Assembly (NCBI GenBank): GCA_017882285.1
Contig: JADGPS010000012.1
Coordinates: forward strand, 1 to 51,156
Direction of reading: 5' to 3'
Length of the DNA: 51,156 nucleotides
From: Paludibacter sp.
Lineage (GTDB): Bacteria; Bacteroidota; Bacteroidia; Bacteroidales; Paludibacteraceae
The notes beneath the pieces were generated by a model. That model ran no database searches, was not told the DNA's origin, and worked only from the letters and a program-made list of their open reading frames with translations. Below are positions 23,752 through 32,064 of the stretch, in pieces; position 1 is the stretch's first letter; the number at the start of each line of letters is the position of its first letter. The position numbers and the translations under genes were made by a program.

Positions 23752-25005
23752 TTAGAGTTTACGTTTAAAGAACCAGTGTTCATTAAACGTAGCGTTGAAA
23801 GTGAATTTAAAATAATCTTCGCTCAATAAACTTGTGGATCCGATTTTACCATATTCGAACGAAGCATTTATCATGGTGTTACTATTGCGTAAAGGAAGTC
23901 CAATACCGAACGAAAGGCCATAATTTTTTGGCAATGATTGTCCATTTACATTAAAATAGGAATCGCTCGTATTAAACCCTCCACGATAATGAATTCTGTC
24001 AGAGTATTTTCTGCCTTTTGGGTTTGGAAGATATTCAACTCCAATTGCCAATTTTGATCGGTTGTTTAAGGTTTCTAAGTTTTTCGAAGTGACCGGGTCC
24101 CAGTAAAACTTAGTGTCACTCCAACTTTGTAAAGTATAATCTATACCAACTGAGAGTCTTTTATCATAGGTGTAGTTTAAACCAATTCCATATATTGTTG
24201 GTAGTTCAAATTCGTAATTATTAGGAATACTATCCGTTAATACGCCTGTTGTAATACTGGAAAACCCCCCATTCAGTCTGGCTTTTGGTTCATAAATAAA
24301 TCCTAATGTTACATCATGTTTTTTTGCAAATGTATTATAAAATTGAGCACCTAATCTATAACGAAAATTAGTTGCTATAATCGAATTTACTTGTAAAGTT
24401 GAATCATTTTCCGTAGTTATGCTTCTTTTATTATCAATATTTCCAAACAAATAATATGCATTTATTCCTAATGAAATATGATTAAATAAATTAGCTGATA
24501 ATCCTGAATAAACCTGACTAAAACCACCTTGACCCCAATATTTTGTTCTATAAGGAATTGAATCGAATCCCGTAATACCGGTTATTTTAGTTCCATTTTG
24601 AAAAAAATCGTATCCTGAAAATGAATAAGGCAATGCACCGGCACTAAATCCTAACCATTTTGCCAATGGGAATTGCAGGGTTATGTATTCTAAATTTCCA
24701 TTAAAAGTTGTTTTTCCGCCAGTTTGATTTGTAAATCTTGATATTAAAGTTGAAGCTCCCACGTCAAACATAAAAGTCATACTGTCAACACAACTGTATG
24801 AAGCCGGATTGACGTTATTGATGCTGAAATTTGAGCGAGAACCAATTGCAATTCCTCCCATAGCTCTTTGTTCGCCATTATTTGTGTCGCTAATATCTCC
24901 GTATCCGAAACGGGTATAAGGTGAGTTAGTATTATTCTGACTGATAATAAATTGAGAGAAAATGAATATCGCGAAAACTAGAACAAATAGCTTATTTTTG
25001 TACAT
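23752..25005 (-). CDS. Outer-membrane beta-barrel protein, unassigned
   Basis: A 417-aa exported protein with signal peptide MYKNKLFVLVFAIFIFSQF. The body is rich in alternating aromatic strands and the opening NSPYTRFGYGDI; NGEQRAMGGIAIG is typical of Bacteroidetes barrels with a FadL-like look. It overlaps the coaX stop by 14 nt and is followed by lptC after 27 bp, so all three are probably co-transcribed. A transport or assembly role in the outer membrane is likely, but the ligand is unknown. Confidence 0.82.
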   Translation of the reverse strand: MYKNKLFVLVFAIFIFSQFIISQNNTNSPYTRFGYGDISDTNNGEQRAMGGIAIGSRSNFSINNVNPASYSCVDSMTFMFDVGASTLISRFTNQTGGKTTFNGNLEYITLQFPLAKWLGFSAGALPYSFSGYDFFQNGTKITGITGFDSIPYRTKYWGQGGFSQVYSGLSANLFNHISLGINAYYLFGNIDNKRSITTENDSTLQVNSIIATNFRYRLGAQFYNTFAKKHDVTLGFIYEPKARLNGGFSSITTGVLTDSIPNNYEFELPTIYGIGLNYTYDKRLSVGIDYTLQSWSDTKFYWDPVTSKNLETLNNRSKLAIGVEYLPNPKGRKYSDRIHYRGGFNTSDSYFNVNGQSLPKNYGLSFGIGLPLRNSNTMINASFEYGKIGSTSLLSEDYFKFTFNATFNEHWFFKRKL

Positions 25006-25720
25006 TGTATTGGAGGATGCGGTTGAGCCCGATTAACACTAAATTTTTTTCTGCAAAGATGGCATTTTTTAGCTTGGTATCAAAGTAAAAAGTGCTACCG
25101 CCTGTTAAAAAAGTAGAAAGTTGTGGATATTTAATTTTTAATTCATTAATATAACCATCTATCTCGAAAACAATACCATAAATTGAACCCGAAATTAGAG
25201 CCTTATTTGTTGTATCCCCCAAAAATGGACTTTCAGCATTTGGTTCAACTAAAGGCAATTTCTGAGTAGATTCATGAAGCGAACGTAACCTGATATTTAG
25301 TCCGGGAGCAATATTCCCCCCAAAATAAACCTGATTTGAATCAATAAAGTCATACGTAATTGCAGTTCCGGCGTCAATGACCAAAATATCACTTTCGGGT
25401 TTTAAAAATGCAGCTCCTACTATTGCGGCTAATCGGTCTTTTCCGAGTGTTTCGGGCGTCAAATATCTGTTTTCAATTGGGACGACCGTTTTATGGGTTA
25501 ATTCAATAAAGTTTTGAGTGTTTTCTTCTAATATTCTTCTAATATCTTTATTTTCGTGAATTACACTCGAAAGTATACACGAATCAATTAAAAATTTGAT
25601 GAAAAGTTCTTTAATTTCATTTGTGCCGAAATTTTCAAAATTAAAGCTTTCAATCAAGTCATTATGATTGAAAATGCCAACTTTCGTGCTTGAATTTCCC
25701 TGATCGATACAAAGATTCAT
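24992..25720 (-). CDS. coaX: Type III pantothenate kinase
   Basis: A 242-aa protein of the ASKHA fold: CIDQGNSSTKVGIF (phosphate-1), DAGTAITYDFI (phosphate-2), GGNIAPGLNIRLRSLHE, and LTGGSTFYF near the end. It catalyses the first step of coenzyme A synthesis, ATP-dependent phosphorylation of pantothenate. Its last 14 nt overlap the barrel gene. Confidence 0.93.
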   Translation of the reverse strand: MNLCIDQGNSSTKVGIFNHNDLIESFNFENFGTNEIKELFIKFLIDSCILSSVIHENKDIRRILEENTQNFIELTHKTVVPIENRYLTPETLGKDRLAAIVGAAFLKPESDILVIDAGTAITYDFIDSNQVYFGGNIAPGLNIRLRSLHESTQKLPLVEPNAESPFLGDTTNKALISGSIYGIVFEIDGYINELKIKYPQLSTFLTGGSTFYFDTKLKNAIFAEKNLVLIGLNRILQYNVQK

Positions 25721-25798
25721 GAATAATAATAATTACATTCTGAAAAATTACAACCTATTTCTCACACAACAATTAACAAGTTTACCAATTAACCACAA

Positions 25799-26650
25799 TT
25801 AAAGAATCATTTTTTCAATAGGAACAACCAAAATTCCTTCAGCTCCTAAGGCTTTTAATTTTCCGATTATATCCCAGAATCTTTTTTCATCAATTACAGC
25901 ATGAAGTGAATTCCAGCCTTCTTTTGCCAACGGCATAATGGTTGGACTTTTCATACCAGGAAGGACTTCTATAATTTTTTCAATATTTTCAGTCGGAACA
26001 TTCATCAAAATATATTTTTTGTCCTCAGCCATCTGTACTGCTTCAATTCTGAAAAGCAATTCGCCCAGAACAACTTGTTTTTCTTCAGTTAAGTTAGGAT
26101 TTGAAATAAGCAAGGCTTCCGATTTCATTAGCACCTCCACTTCTTTTAAATGGTTAGTAACTAAGGTACTACCTGAGCTGACAATATCAAAAATGGCATC
26201 TGAAAGTCCAATACTCGGAGCGATTTCTACCGAACCCGTTATAATATGAATATCGGCTTTTACACTTTTTTCTTTCAAAAAATCACTTAAAATTTCTGGA
26301 TAGGAGGTGGCAATTACCTTTCCGTTTAACCAGGAAATGTCATTATAATCTACTTCTTTAGGAATAGCAATTGATAATCTACACTTACTAAACCCCAAAC
26401 GTTTTGTCAGAACGACATTTTTTTTCTTTTCAGCATATTCATTTTCACCCACAATACCTATATCAGCAGCTCCATCAGCTACCGATTGAGGAATGTCATC
26501 ATCTCTTAAAAATAAAACTTCGAGTGGAAAATTTTTGGCTGGAAGGAGTAATAATCGTTTGCCTGATTCCAGTTTAATCCCTGATTCAGTAAACAACAAC
26601 ATGGTTTCATCGTACAACCTTCCTTTTGCCTGAACTGCAATTCGTAACAT
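25799..26650 (-). CDS. hisG: ATP phosphoribosyltransferase, long form
   Basis: A 283-aa enzyme of the long HisG type: MLRIAVQAKGRLYDET, DIGIVGENEYAEK, and a PRPP-loop-like SDAIFDIVSSGSTLVTNHL. The C-terminal ~75 residues form the ACT-like domain that senses histidine (KYILMNVPTENIEKI; EGWNSLHAVIDEKRFWDII). It catalyses the first step of histidine synthesis. No other his gene is nearby; the next gene on the strand is coaX 78 bp downstream. A TACCTTTG box lies 28 bp upstream. Confidence 0.94.
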   Translation of the reverse strand: MLRIAVQAKGRLYDETMLLFTESGIKLESGKRLLLLPAKNFPLEVLFLRDDDIPQSVADGAADIGIVGENEYAEKKKNVVLTKRLGFSKCRLSIAIPKEVDYNDISWLNGKVIATSYPEILSDFLKEKSVKADIHIITGSVEIAPSIGLSDAIFDIVSSGSTLVTNHLKEVEVLMKSEALLISNPNLTEEKQVVLGELLFRIEAVQMAEDKKYILMNVPTENIEKIIEVLPGMKSPTIMPLAKEGWNSLHAVIDEKRFWDIIGKLKALGAEGILVVPIEKMIL

Positions 26651-26677
26651 AATCTTTTAATTTTTATTTTGCTAATG

Positions 26678-26685
26678 CAAAGGTA
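26678..26685 (-). promoter_or_regulatory. Putative -7 box (TACCTTTG) of hisG
   Basis: TACCTTTG on the minus strand, 28 bp upstream of the hisG ATG, so hisG has its own start of transcription. Confidence 0.55.
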
Positions 26686-26711
26686 CAAAAAATGCCTGAA
26701 TTAAAGCTTTA

Positions 26712-26748
26712 TTAAAAAAATAAGGTTCGTTATTGAAATAACGAACCT
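26712..26748 (-). terminator. Terminator of the ADSIA-repeat lipoprotein gene
   Basis: Perfect 12-bp stem AGGTTCGTTATT / AATAACGAACCT with a 2-nt apex, followed on the minus strand by seven T. It ends 41 bp past the stop codon. Confidence 0.85.
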
Positions 26749-26788
26749 CAATGCTTTGCAAGAATTTCTTTTTGCGTTAGCTTTTTAA

Positions 26789-26992
26789 CTACCTTTTAAC
26801 AGTTTTTGCGATTGAATCAGCTCTTGCGATTGAATCAGCTTTAAGAGTAGCTTTTGCGATTGAATCATTCATGATTGAATCAGCTTGAACTTTAGCAATA
26901 GAATCTGCATTTGGAACAGTTCCTTCAGCTTTTTTAGGAGTACAAGATGCGAAAGCCATAGCTACCACAAAAAATAATAATACTTTTTTCAT
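26789..26992 (-). CDS. Mini-lipoprotein with ADSIA repeats
   Basis: A 67-aa protein. The lipoprotein signal MKKVLLFFVVAMAFASC is followed by CTPKKAEG and five imperfect (A)DSIAK/R units. At the DNA level, GCGATTGAATCAGCT recurs. The mature peptide is only ~50 residues, charged, and probably a surface or periplasmic tether of unknown role. The signal and ~70 bp of leader are nearly identical to those of the gene at 27245, so they are paralogues. Confidence 0.8.
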   Translation of the reverse strand: MKKVLLFFVVAMAFASCTPKKAEGTVPNADSIAKVQADSIMNDSIAKATLKADSIARADSIAKTVKR

Positions 26993-27045
26993 TTCTTTTA
27001 AACTTTAAAAATTTAACATGTTTGTTTTGCAATTCAAAATCGATG

Positions 27046-27053
27046 CAAAGATA
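27046..27053 (-). promoter_or_regulatory. -7 box (TATCTTTG) of the first mini-lipoprotein gene
   Basis: TATCTTTGCAT on the minus strand, 54 bp upstream of the ATG. The same box at the same distance occurs before the paralogue. Confidence 0.6.
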
Positions 27054-27178
27054 CACCATTTTTTTATTCTACATTAATAATTATCACTTTTTTTTAAAAT
27101 ATTTTTTGGTTTATGTTATTTTTGTGCGTTTTTAAGAAAATTGTGGGTACAGATTTTGTTTTTTGTGATTAAAATCAT

Positions 27179-27213
27179 AAAAAAAGTCTGAAGGAAATTT
27201 CCAACAGACTTTT
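27179..27213 (-). terminator. Terminator of the 53-aa lipoprotein gene
   Basis: AAAAGTCTG pairs with CAGACTTTT around the inner palindrome GGAAATTTCC. The minus strand continues into seven T. Confidence 0.75.
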
Positions 27214-27244
27214 GTTTCGTAAAATAAGATTACGGAATCTTTAA

Positions 27245-27406
27245 TTACTTAACAACTACAGTTGTGTCAGCAACAACTGTAGAATCAGTAGTTACAGTAT
27301 CAACAGATACAACAGTAGAATCAACTTTTGGAGCTTCTTCTGCTTTTTTGGGTGTGCAAGAAGCAAAAGCCAAAGCTACAATGCAGAACAAAAATACTTT
27401 TTTCAT
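27245..27406 (-). CDS. 53-aa mini-lipoprotein, paralogue of the ADSIA-repeat protein
   Basis: Translation from ATG at 27406 gives MKKVFLFCIVALAFASC, then TPKKAEEAPKVDSTVVSVDT and a tail of DSTVV/DTTVV units ending VVVK. The lipobox AFASC and the CTPKKAE start match the gene at 26789. The repeat differs (DSTVV instead of ADSIAK), so the pair shares an export leader with divergent tails. It has its own -7 box and terminator. Confidence 0.8.
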   Translation of the reverse strand: MKKVFLFCIVALAFASCTPKKAEEAPKVDSTVVSVDTVTTDSTVVADTTVVVK

Positions 27407-27459
27407 TACTTTAAAACTTTAAAAATTTAACATGTTAATTTTGCAATTCAAAATCAATG

Positions 27460-27467
27460 CAAAGATA
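27460..27467 (-). promoter_or_regulatory. -7 box (TATCTTTG) of the 53-aa lipoprotein gene
   Basis: TATCTTTGCAT on the minus strand, 54 bp upstream of the ATG at 27406, inside the ~70-bp leader shared with the paralogue. Confidence 0.6.
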
Positions 27468-27571
27468 CATCATTATTTTATATTACGTTATTAATTTTCG
27501 TTTTTTTTTATTATTTATTTATTGAAGTTCGATTTATATTGTAAATATATAATATTCAGCAATATAAATAC

Positions 27572-29281
27572 TTATTTTTCGGTGGAATACAAGTATCTTT
27601 TAATACTTTTCTTCGGAGTTTTTTCAAATTCGTATGGATAAAGTTTAATTTTAGATACATTTTCGTAAACTGCAACCATCGAATTAAGTAATTTTCTGTT
27701 TTCTTCCATCAACTGTTCTAATTGATTTTGATCAACTCCTTCCGCATCAACAACCTCATAATCAGGACAAACCAGGGCAATTAATTTCCCATTGCTTTTA
27801 ATAACCAAACTTTCCATAACATAAGGTAAATTGTTGAGTTTCGCTTCAATTTCTTCCGGATAGATATTTTGTCCACTTGCGCTTAAGATCATCGTTTTGT
27901 TACGTCCACGGATAAAAATGTTTCCTTCTGAATCGATAGTGCCAAGGTCACCTGTATGTAACCAACCTTCATTATCAATAACTTGTGCAGTAGCTTCAGG
28001 ATTTTTAAAATAACCTGACATAAGGTTTTCGCCACGAACGCAAATTTCGCCCACACCACTTTCGGCATCCGGCTGCGAAAGTTTTGCTTCCATTGTGTCG
28101 AGCAATTTTCCGGACGATTTGGTAATAAAATCTTTATAATGTGAATAACTGATAATTGGAGCACATTCTGTCATACCATATCCGATAGTATATGGAAATT
28201 TTATTTTAGCAAAAAATTCTTCCACTTCTGCATTTAAAGGGGCACCACCGATAGCGATTTGTGAAAACTCACCTCCAAAAGCATCCATCAACTTTTTGCG
28301 AATCTGTGACAAAACCGTTTGATCGAGGAACGGAATACTTAGTACCCAACGCATGGAAGGTTTTGCTAACAAAGGTTGAATTTGTTTTTTATAAATTTTT
28401 TCAACAATTAGCGGAACGAGAAACACTATGTTTGGTTTAATTTCGGCAAATGCAGTCAATAAAATCTTTGGTGAAGGAATTTTGCCAATAAAATGAATAT
28501 GGCAACCTGCACAAGTTGAAGTCAAAAATTCAAAGGCGCAACCATAAGCATGAGCAAGGGGTAGAAATGAAATTATTCTGAATTGTGGGGCGACTAATCC
28601 TGTGCGAAGCCCGAAAGTGATATTTCCTGCCAATGCATTTCCGCTTGTCAAAACACCTTTGCTGAAACCGGTTGTACCCGAAGTATAGTTTATTGATACA
28701 ATTTCAGTATTGGGTTTATCGATATACCTAACATGGTCGCGATAGAAACCTTGCGGATATTTGGCATGAAAAAGGCTATTTATATAATCGGGTTGCAAGT
28801 ATTTTAGCACTAATAGTTCATGAACTTCGAATTCTAATGTTTCCGGCTTAGGTTCTTTATTTAATAATGTGAGGCAATTAAATCCGGTGAGTGAAAACAC
28901 CGCTTTAACTGTGGTTAGTTTCTCTTCTTCCAGGTTTTCCCAAATATTATCACCTGCAAATAACAATGTAGACTCCGAATGATTAGTAATATGATGAACA
29001 TCGTTCGGATTGAAATCCTGCAAAATAGGTACAATAATAGCACCGTAAGTGACTGTGGCTAAATAGGTGATTGCCCAATTGGCGTTGTTTCTTCCAATTA
29101 AAGCAACTTTATCATTCGGTTTCAATTTACATTGCTCGAACAAAATATGAATTTTGGCAATTCGTTTGGCAACATCGGCATAAGTTATTGTAAGTTCTTC
29201 ACCATAATTGCTGTATGCAGGTAATTCCCAATTGTTTCGAAAAGAATCTTCGAACATGCGGATAAAGTTTTCCTGAATCAT
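27572..29281 (-). CDS. Long-chain acyl-CoA synthetase (AMP-binding)
   Basis: A 569-aa ANL-superfamily enzyme. The P-loop is YTSGTTGFSKGVL; the adenylate motif is GYGMTECAPIISY; hinge and C-terminal motifs are GWLHTGDLGTID and the RGRNKTMILSASGQNIYPEEIE segment. It activates fatty acids to acyl-CoA through an acyl-AMP; chain length is not deducible. It has no signal peptide. It is divergent from pheT, with TATTTTTG at 29311-29318 as a likely -7 box. Confidence 0.92.
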   Translation of the reverse strand: MIQENFIRMFEDSFRNNWELPAYSNYGEELTITYADVAKRIAKIHILFEQCKLKPNDKVALIGRNNANWAITYLATVTYGAIIVPILQDFNPNDVHHITNHSESTLLFAGDNIWENLEEEKLTTVKAVFSLTGFNCLTLLNKEPKPETLEFEVHELLVLKYLQPDYINSLFHAKYPQGFYRDHVRYIDKPNTEIVSINYTSGTTGFSKGVLTSGNALAGNITFGLRTGLVAPQFRIISFLPLAHAYGCAFEFLTSTCAGCHIHFIGKIPSPKILLTAFAEIKPNIVFLVPLIVEKIYKKQIQPLLAKPSMRWVLSIPFLDQTVLSQIRKKLMDAFGGEFSQIAIGGAPLNAEVEEFFAKIKFPYTIGYGMTECAPIISYSHYKDFITKSSGKLLDTMEAKLSQPDAESGVGEICVRGENLMSGYFKNPEATAQVIDNEGWLHTGDLGTIDSEGNIFIRGRNKTMILSASGQNIYPEEIEAKLNNLPYVMESLVIKSNGKLIALVCPDYEVVDAEGVDQNQLEQLMEENRKLLNSMVAVYENVSKIKLYPYEFEKTPKKSIKRYLYSTEK

Positions 29282-29310
29282 TTTGTGTGTTTTAAAAATT
29301 TAAGATGACA

Positions 29311-29318
29311 CAAAAATA
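29311..29318 (-). promoter_or_regulatory. Putative -7 box (TATTTTTG) of the acyl-CoA synthetase gene
   Basis: TATTTTTG on the minus strand, 30 bp upstream of the ATG. Confidence 0.45.
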
Positions 29319-29480
29319 ATGATTAATTACACATATTATATGAAAATGTGCAGAAATTTTATATTAACAGTAAAATTAATGAATATCGATTAAACTAAAA
29401 AAACATATTTAACTCTTCAATTAGGATAGAATCGGGTTCAGAATAGTAACTTATAGATTCGAAAACTCTGAAAAAAATCG

Positions 29481-29488
29481 TATCTTTG
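29481..29488 (+). promoter_or_regulatory. Putative -7 box (TATCTTTG) of pheT
   Basis: TATCTTTGTGAC on the plus strand, 31 bp upstream of the pheT ATG. No clear -33 element. Confidence 0.5.
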
Positions 29489-29518
29489 TGACTTCAAAAA
29501 AAATACAATTAAATTGTT

Positions 29519-31978
29519 ATGAATATATCGTATAATTGGCTGAAACAATACATTAACATTGATGTTACGCCCGATGAATTGTCAAAAGCATTAACTTCCA
29601 TTGGTTTGGAAGTGGGTGGAGTTGAAGAAGTTCAAACAATTAAAGGTGGATTGGAAGGATTGGTTATTGGCGAAGTGCTGACTTGTGCTAACCACGAAAA
29701 CTCTGACCATTTGCATGTTACCACGGTAAATGTTGGAACAGGCGAACATCTGCAGATTGTGTGTGGTGCTCCGAATGTTGCCGCAGGACAAAAAGTAGTA
29801 GTAGCAACCGTAGGAACAAAGCTCTATTCGGGCGACGAAAGTTTTACGATTAAACGTTCGAAAATTCGGGGCGTTGAATCGATGGGAATGATTTGCGCCG
29901 AAGATGAAATTGGCATAGGAACCAGTCACGACGGTATCATTGTATTACCTGCCGAAGCTGTGATTGGAACTTTAGCCAAAGATTATTACGGTATTAAAAA
30001 CGATACCTTGTTGGAAGTAGATATTACCCCCAACCGTATTGACGCAACTTCGCACTTTGGCGTTGCCCGCGATCTAGCTGCATTTTTTGCTTTGAAAGAT
30101 AAATCGGTCAGACTCACCAAACCTTCAGTGGATGCGTTTGCAGTTCAGAATACAAAACTTTCCATTCCCGTAACAGTTGAAGATACGGATGCTTGTCCGC
30201 GTTATTCGGCAGTGACAATTTCGGGTGTAAAAGTAACCGAATCGCCGGAATGGTTGAAAAATCAGTTACTTATTGTTGGACTCCATCCCATCAATAATAT
30301 TGTCGACGTTACTAATTATGTATTGCACGAATTAGGTCAACCGATGCATGCTTTTGATTCCGACAAGATTAAGGGCGGTGAAGTACATGTAAAAATGTTG
30401 ACTGAAGGAACCTCTTTCACTACATTAGATGGCACGGAACGCAAACTAAATGCGGCCGATTTGATGATTTGTAACACCGAAGAACCGATGTGTATCGGTG
30501 GAGTATTTGGCGGTTTAAATTCGGGTGTGACCGAAACCACTCAAAATGTATTCCTGGAAAGTGCTTATTTCAATCCGATTTCTATCCGTAAAACGGCTCG
30601 TCGCCATGGTTTGAATACCGACGCTTCGTTCCGTTACGAACGCGGTTGTGACCCAACCAATACAATATATGTACTGAAACGTTGCGCGTTACTGATCCAG
30701 GAAGTAGCCGGTGGTCAAATTTCGAGCGAAATTGTGGATGTTTATCCGCAGGAAGTGAAACCGTTTGAAGTTTCGGTTTCGTTCCGCAAAATCGATACGT
30801 TGATTGGCAAAGCCATTGGCAAAGAAAACATCGAAACCATTCTGGATGCACTCGAAATGAAGATCGTGAGCAGGGATGAGCATGGTTACGTGCTTCATGT
30901 TCCGGCGTACCGCGTGGATGTGCAACGCGACGTAGATGTGATTGAGGATATCCTGCGCATTTACGGTTATAATAATGTGGAAATTGGCGAAACGCTGAAA
31001 TCGACATTGAGCTACAGTTCGAAACCGGACAGCTATAAACTTCAGAACCTGATTTCGGAACAACTCACGGCTCAGGGATTCAATGAAATACTGAACAATT
31101 CGCTTACAAAAGGCGGATATTATACCGATTTGACTTCGTTTCCTGCAGCTCACAGCGTGAAAATCATGAACGCATTGAGCTCGGATTTAAACGTGATGCG
31201 ACAGACGTTGCTTTTCGGCGGACTGGAAAATATCAATCGCAATGTGAACCGCCGGAATGCCGACCTGAAATTCTACGAATTCGGAAATTGCTATTATTAT
31301 CATGTCGAAAACAAAAAAGAAGGCGAAACACTGGCGGCTTATTCCGAAGATTATCACCTCGGATTGTGGCTTACAGGCAATAAACATGCACAATCGTGGA
31401 CAACTGCCGATGAGAAATCGAGCATTTATGAACTGAAAGCGTATATCGAAAATATCTTCCGTCGCCTTGGTTTCAACCTGCGTAAACTGGTTGTGGGCGA
31501 ATATGCCGACGATCTGTTGAGCGAAGCGTTGACCGTGTACAGTGCCGCAGGCCGAAAACTGGCTATGTACGGTATTGTTCACCCGAAAATGCGCAAAGTA
31601 GCCGACATTGATCAGGAAATTTATTTTGCCGACCTGAACTGGGGTGCTATTATGGACGAACTGGGCGAACACAAGGTGCAATATGCCGAACTCTCGAAAT
31701 ACCCCGAAGTGAAACGCGATCTGGCTTTGTTGCTCGACAAGAATATCACTTTTGCTCAAATAGAAAAAATTGCTTTCGAAACGGAACTCAAATTGCTGAA
31801 AAAGGTCAACCTGTTCGACGTGTACGAAGGCAAGAATCTGGAAGCCGGCAAGAAATCGTATGCCGTAAGTTTCTTATTGCAGGACGAAACGAAAACGCTT
31901 ACCGATATGCAGATTGACGGCATTATGAAGAAACTGCAAGGAAACTTTGAAACGAAACTGGGAGCTAAGTTGCGTTAG
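29519..31978 (+). CDS. pheT: Phenylalanyl-tRNA synthetase beta subunit
   Basis: An 819-aa protein with the standard bacterial order: N-terminal MNISYNWLKQYINID, an EMAP/OB tRNA-binding domain (GLVIGEVLTCANHENSDHL; CGAPNVAAGQKVVVA), B3/B4 editing domain (HPINNIVDVTNYVLHELGQP), B5 domain, catalytic-like core (LFGGLENINRNVNRRN), and the C-terminal FDX-ACB domain (KYPEVKRDLALLLDK; SFLLQDETKTLTD). It pairs with PheS, whose gene is not in the window. The second half uses more G/C-ending codons than its neighbours. Confidence 0.97.
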   Translation: MNISYNWLKQYINIDVTPDELSKALTSIGLEVGGVEEVQTIKGGLEGLVIGEVLTCANHENSDHLHVTTVNVGTGEHLQIVCGAPNVAAGQKVVVATVGTKLYSGDESFTIKRSKIRGVESMGMICAEDEIGIGTSHDGIIVLPAEAVIGTLAKDYYGIKNDTLLEVDITPNRIDATSHFGVARDLAAFFALKDKSVRLTKPSVDAFAVQNTKLSIPVTVEDTDACPRYSAVTISGVKVTESPEWLKNQLLIVGLHPINNIVDVTNYVLHELGQPMHAFDSDKIKGGEVHVKMLTEGTSFTTLDGTERKLNAADLMICNTEEPMCIGGVFGGLNSGVTETTQNVFLESAYFNPISIRKTARRHGLNTDASFRYERGCDPTNTIYVLKRCALLIQEVAGGQISSEIVDVYPQEVKPFEVSVSFRKIDTLIGKAIGKENIETILDALEMKIVSRDEHGYVLHVPAYRVDVQRDVDVIEDILRIYGYNNVEIGETLKSTLSYSSKPDSYKLQNLISEQLTAQGFNEILNNSLTKGGYYTDLTSFPAAHSVKIMNALSSDLNVMRQTLLFGGLENINRNVNRRNADLKFYEFGNCYYYHVENKKEGETLAAYSEDYHLGLWLTGNKHAQSWTTADEKSSIYELKAYIENIFRRLGFNLRKLVVGEYADDLLSEALTVYSAAGRKLAMYGIVHPKMRKVADIDQEIYFADLNWGAIMDELGEHKVQYAELSKYPEVKRDLALLLDKNITFAQIEKIAFETELKLLKKVNLFDVYEGKNLEAGKKSYAVSFLLQDETKTLTDMQIDGIMKKLQGNFETKLGAKLR

Positions 31979-31979
31979 G

Positions 31980-32032
31980 TGATTGGTTAATTGGTTCATC
32001 GGTTAATTGGTTCATTAGTTAATAGGTATATT
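31980..32032. repeat. Tandem GGTTAATTGGTTCAT repeats between pheT and the MetY-type gene
   Basis: Two good copies and one decayed copy of a ~16-bp unit (GGTTAATTGGTTCAT). Related AATTGGTTAATT strings occur at 16405-16435 and 22225-22250, always between genes. Confidence 0.55.
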
Positions 32033-32064
32033 TAAATAGTTTAGAAAAATAAAAACCGTTGATA

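Noticed and set aside
30689-31759. Long antisense frames (154 and 190 aa) within pheT
   Set aside because: They are mirror frames of a strongly conserved pheT coding sequence and have no family likeness or promoter.
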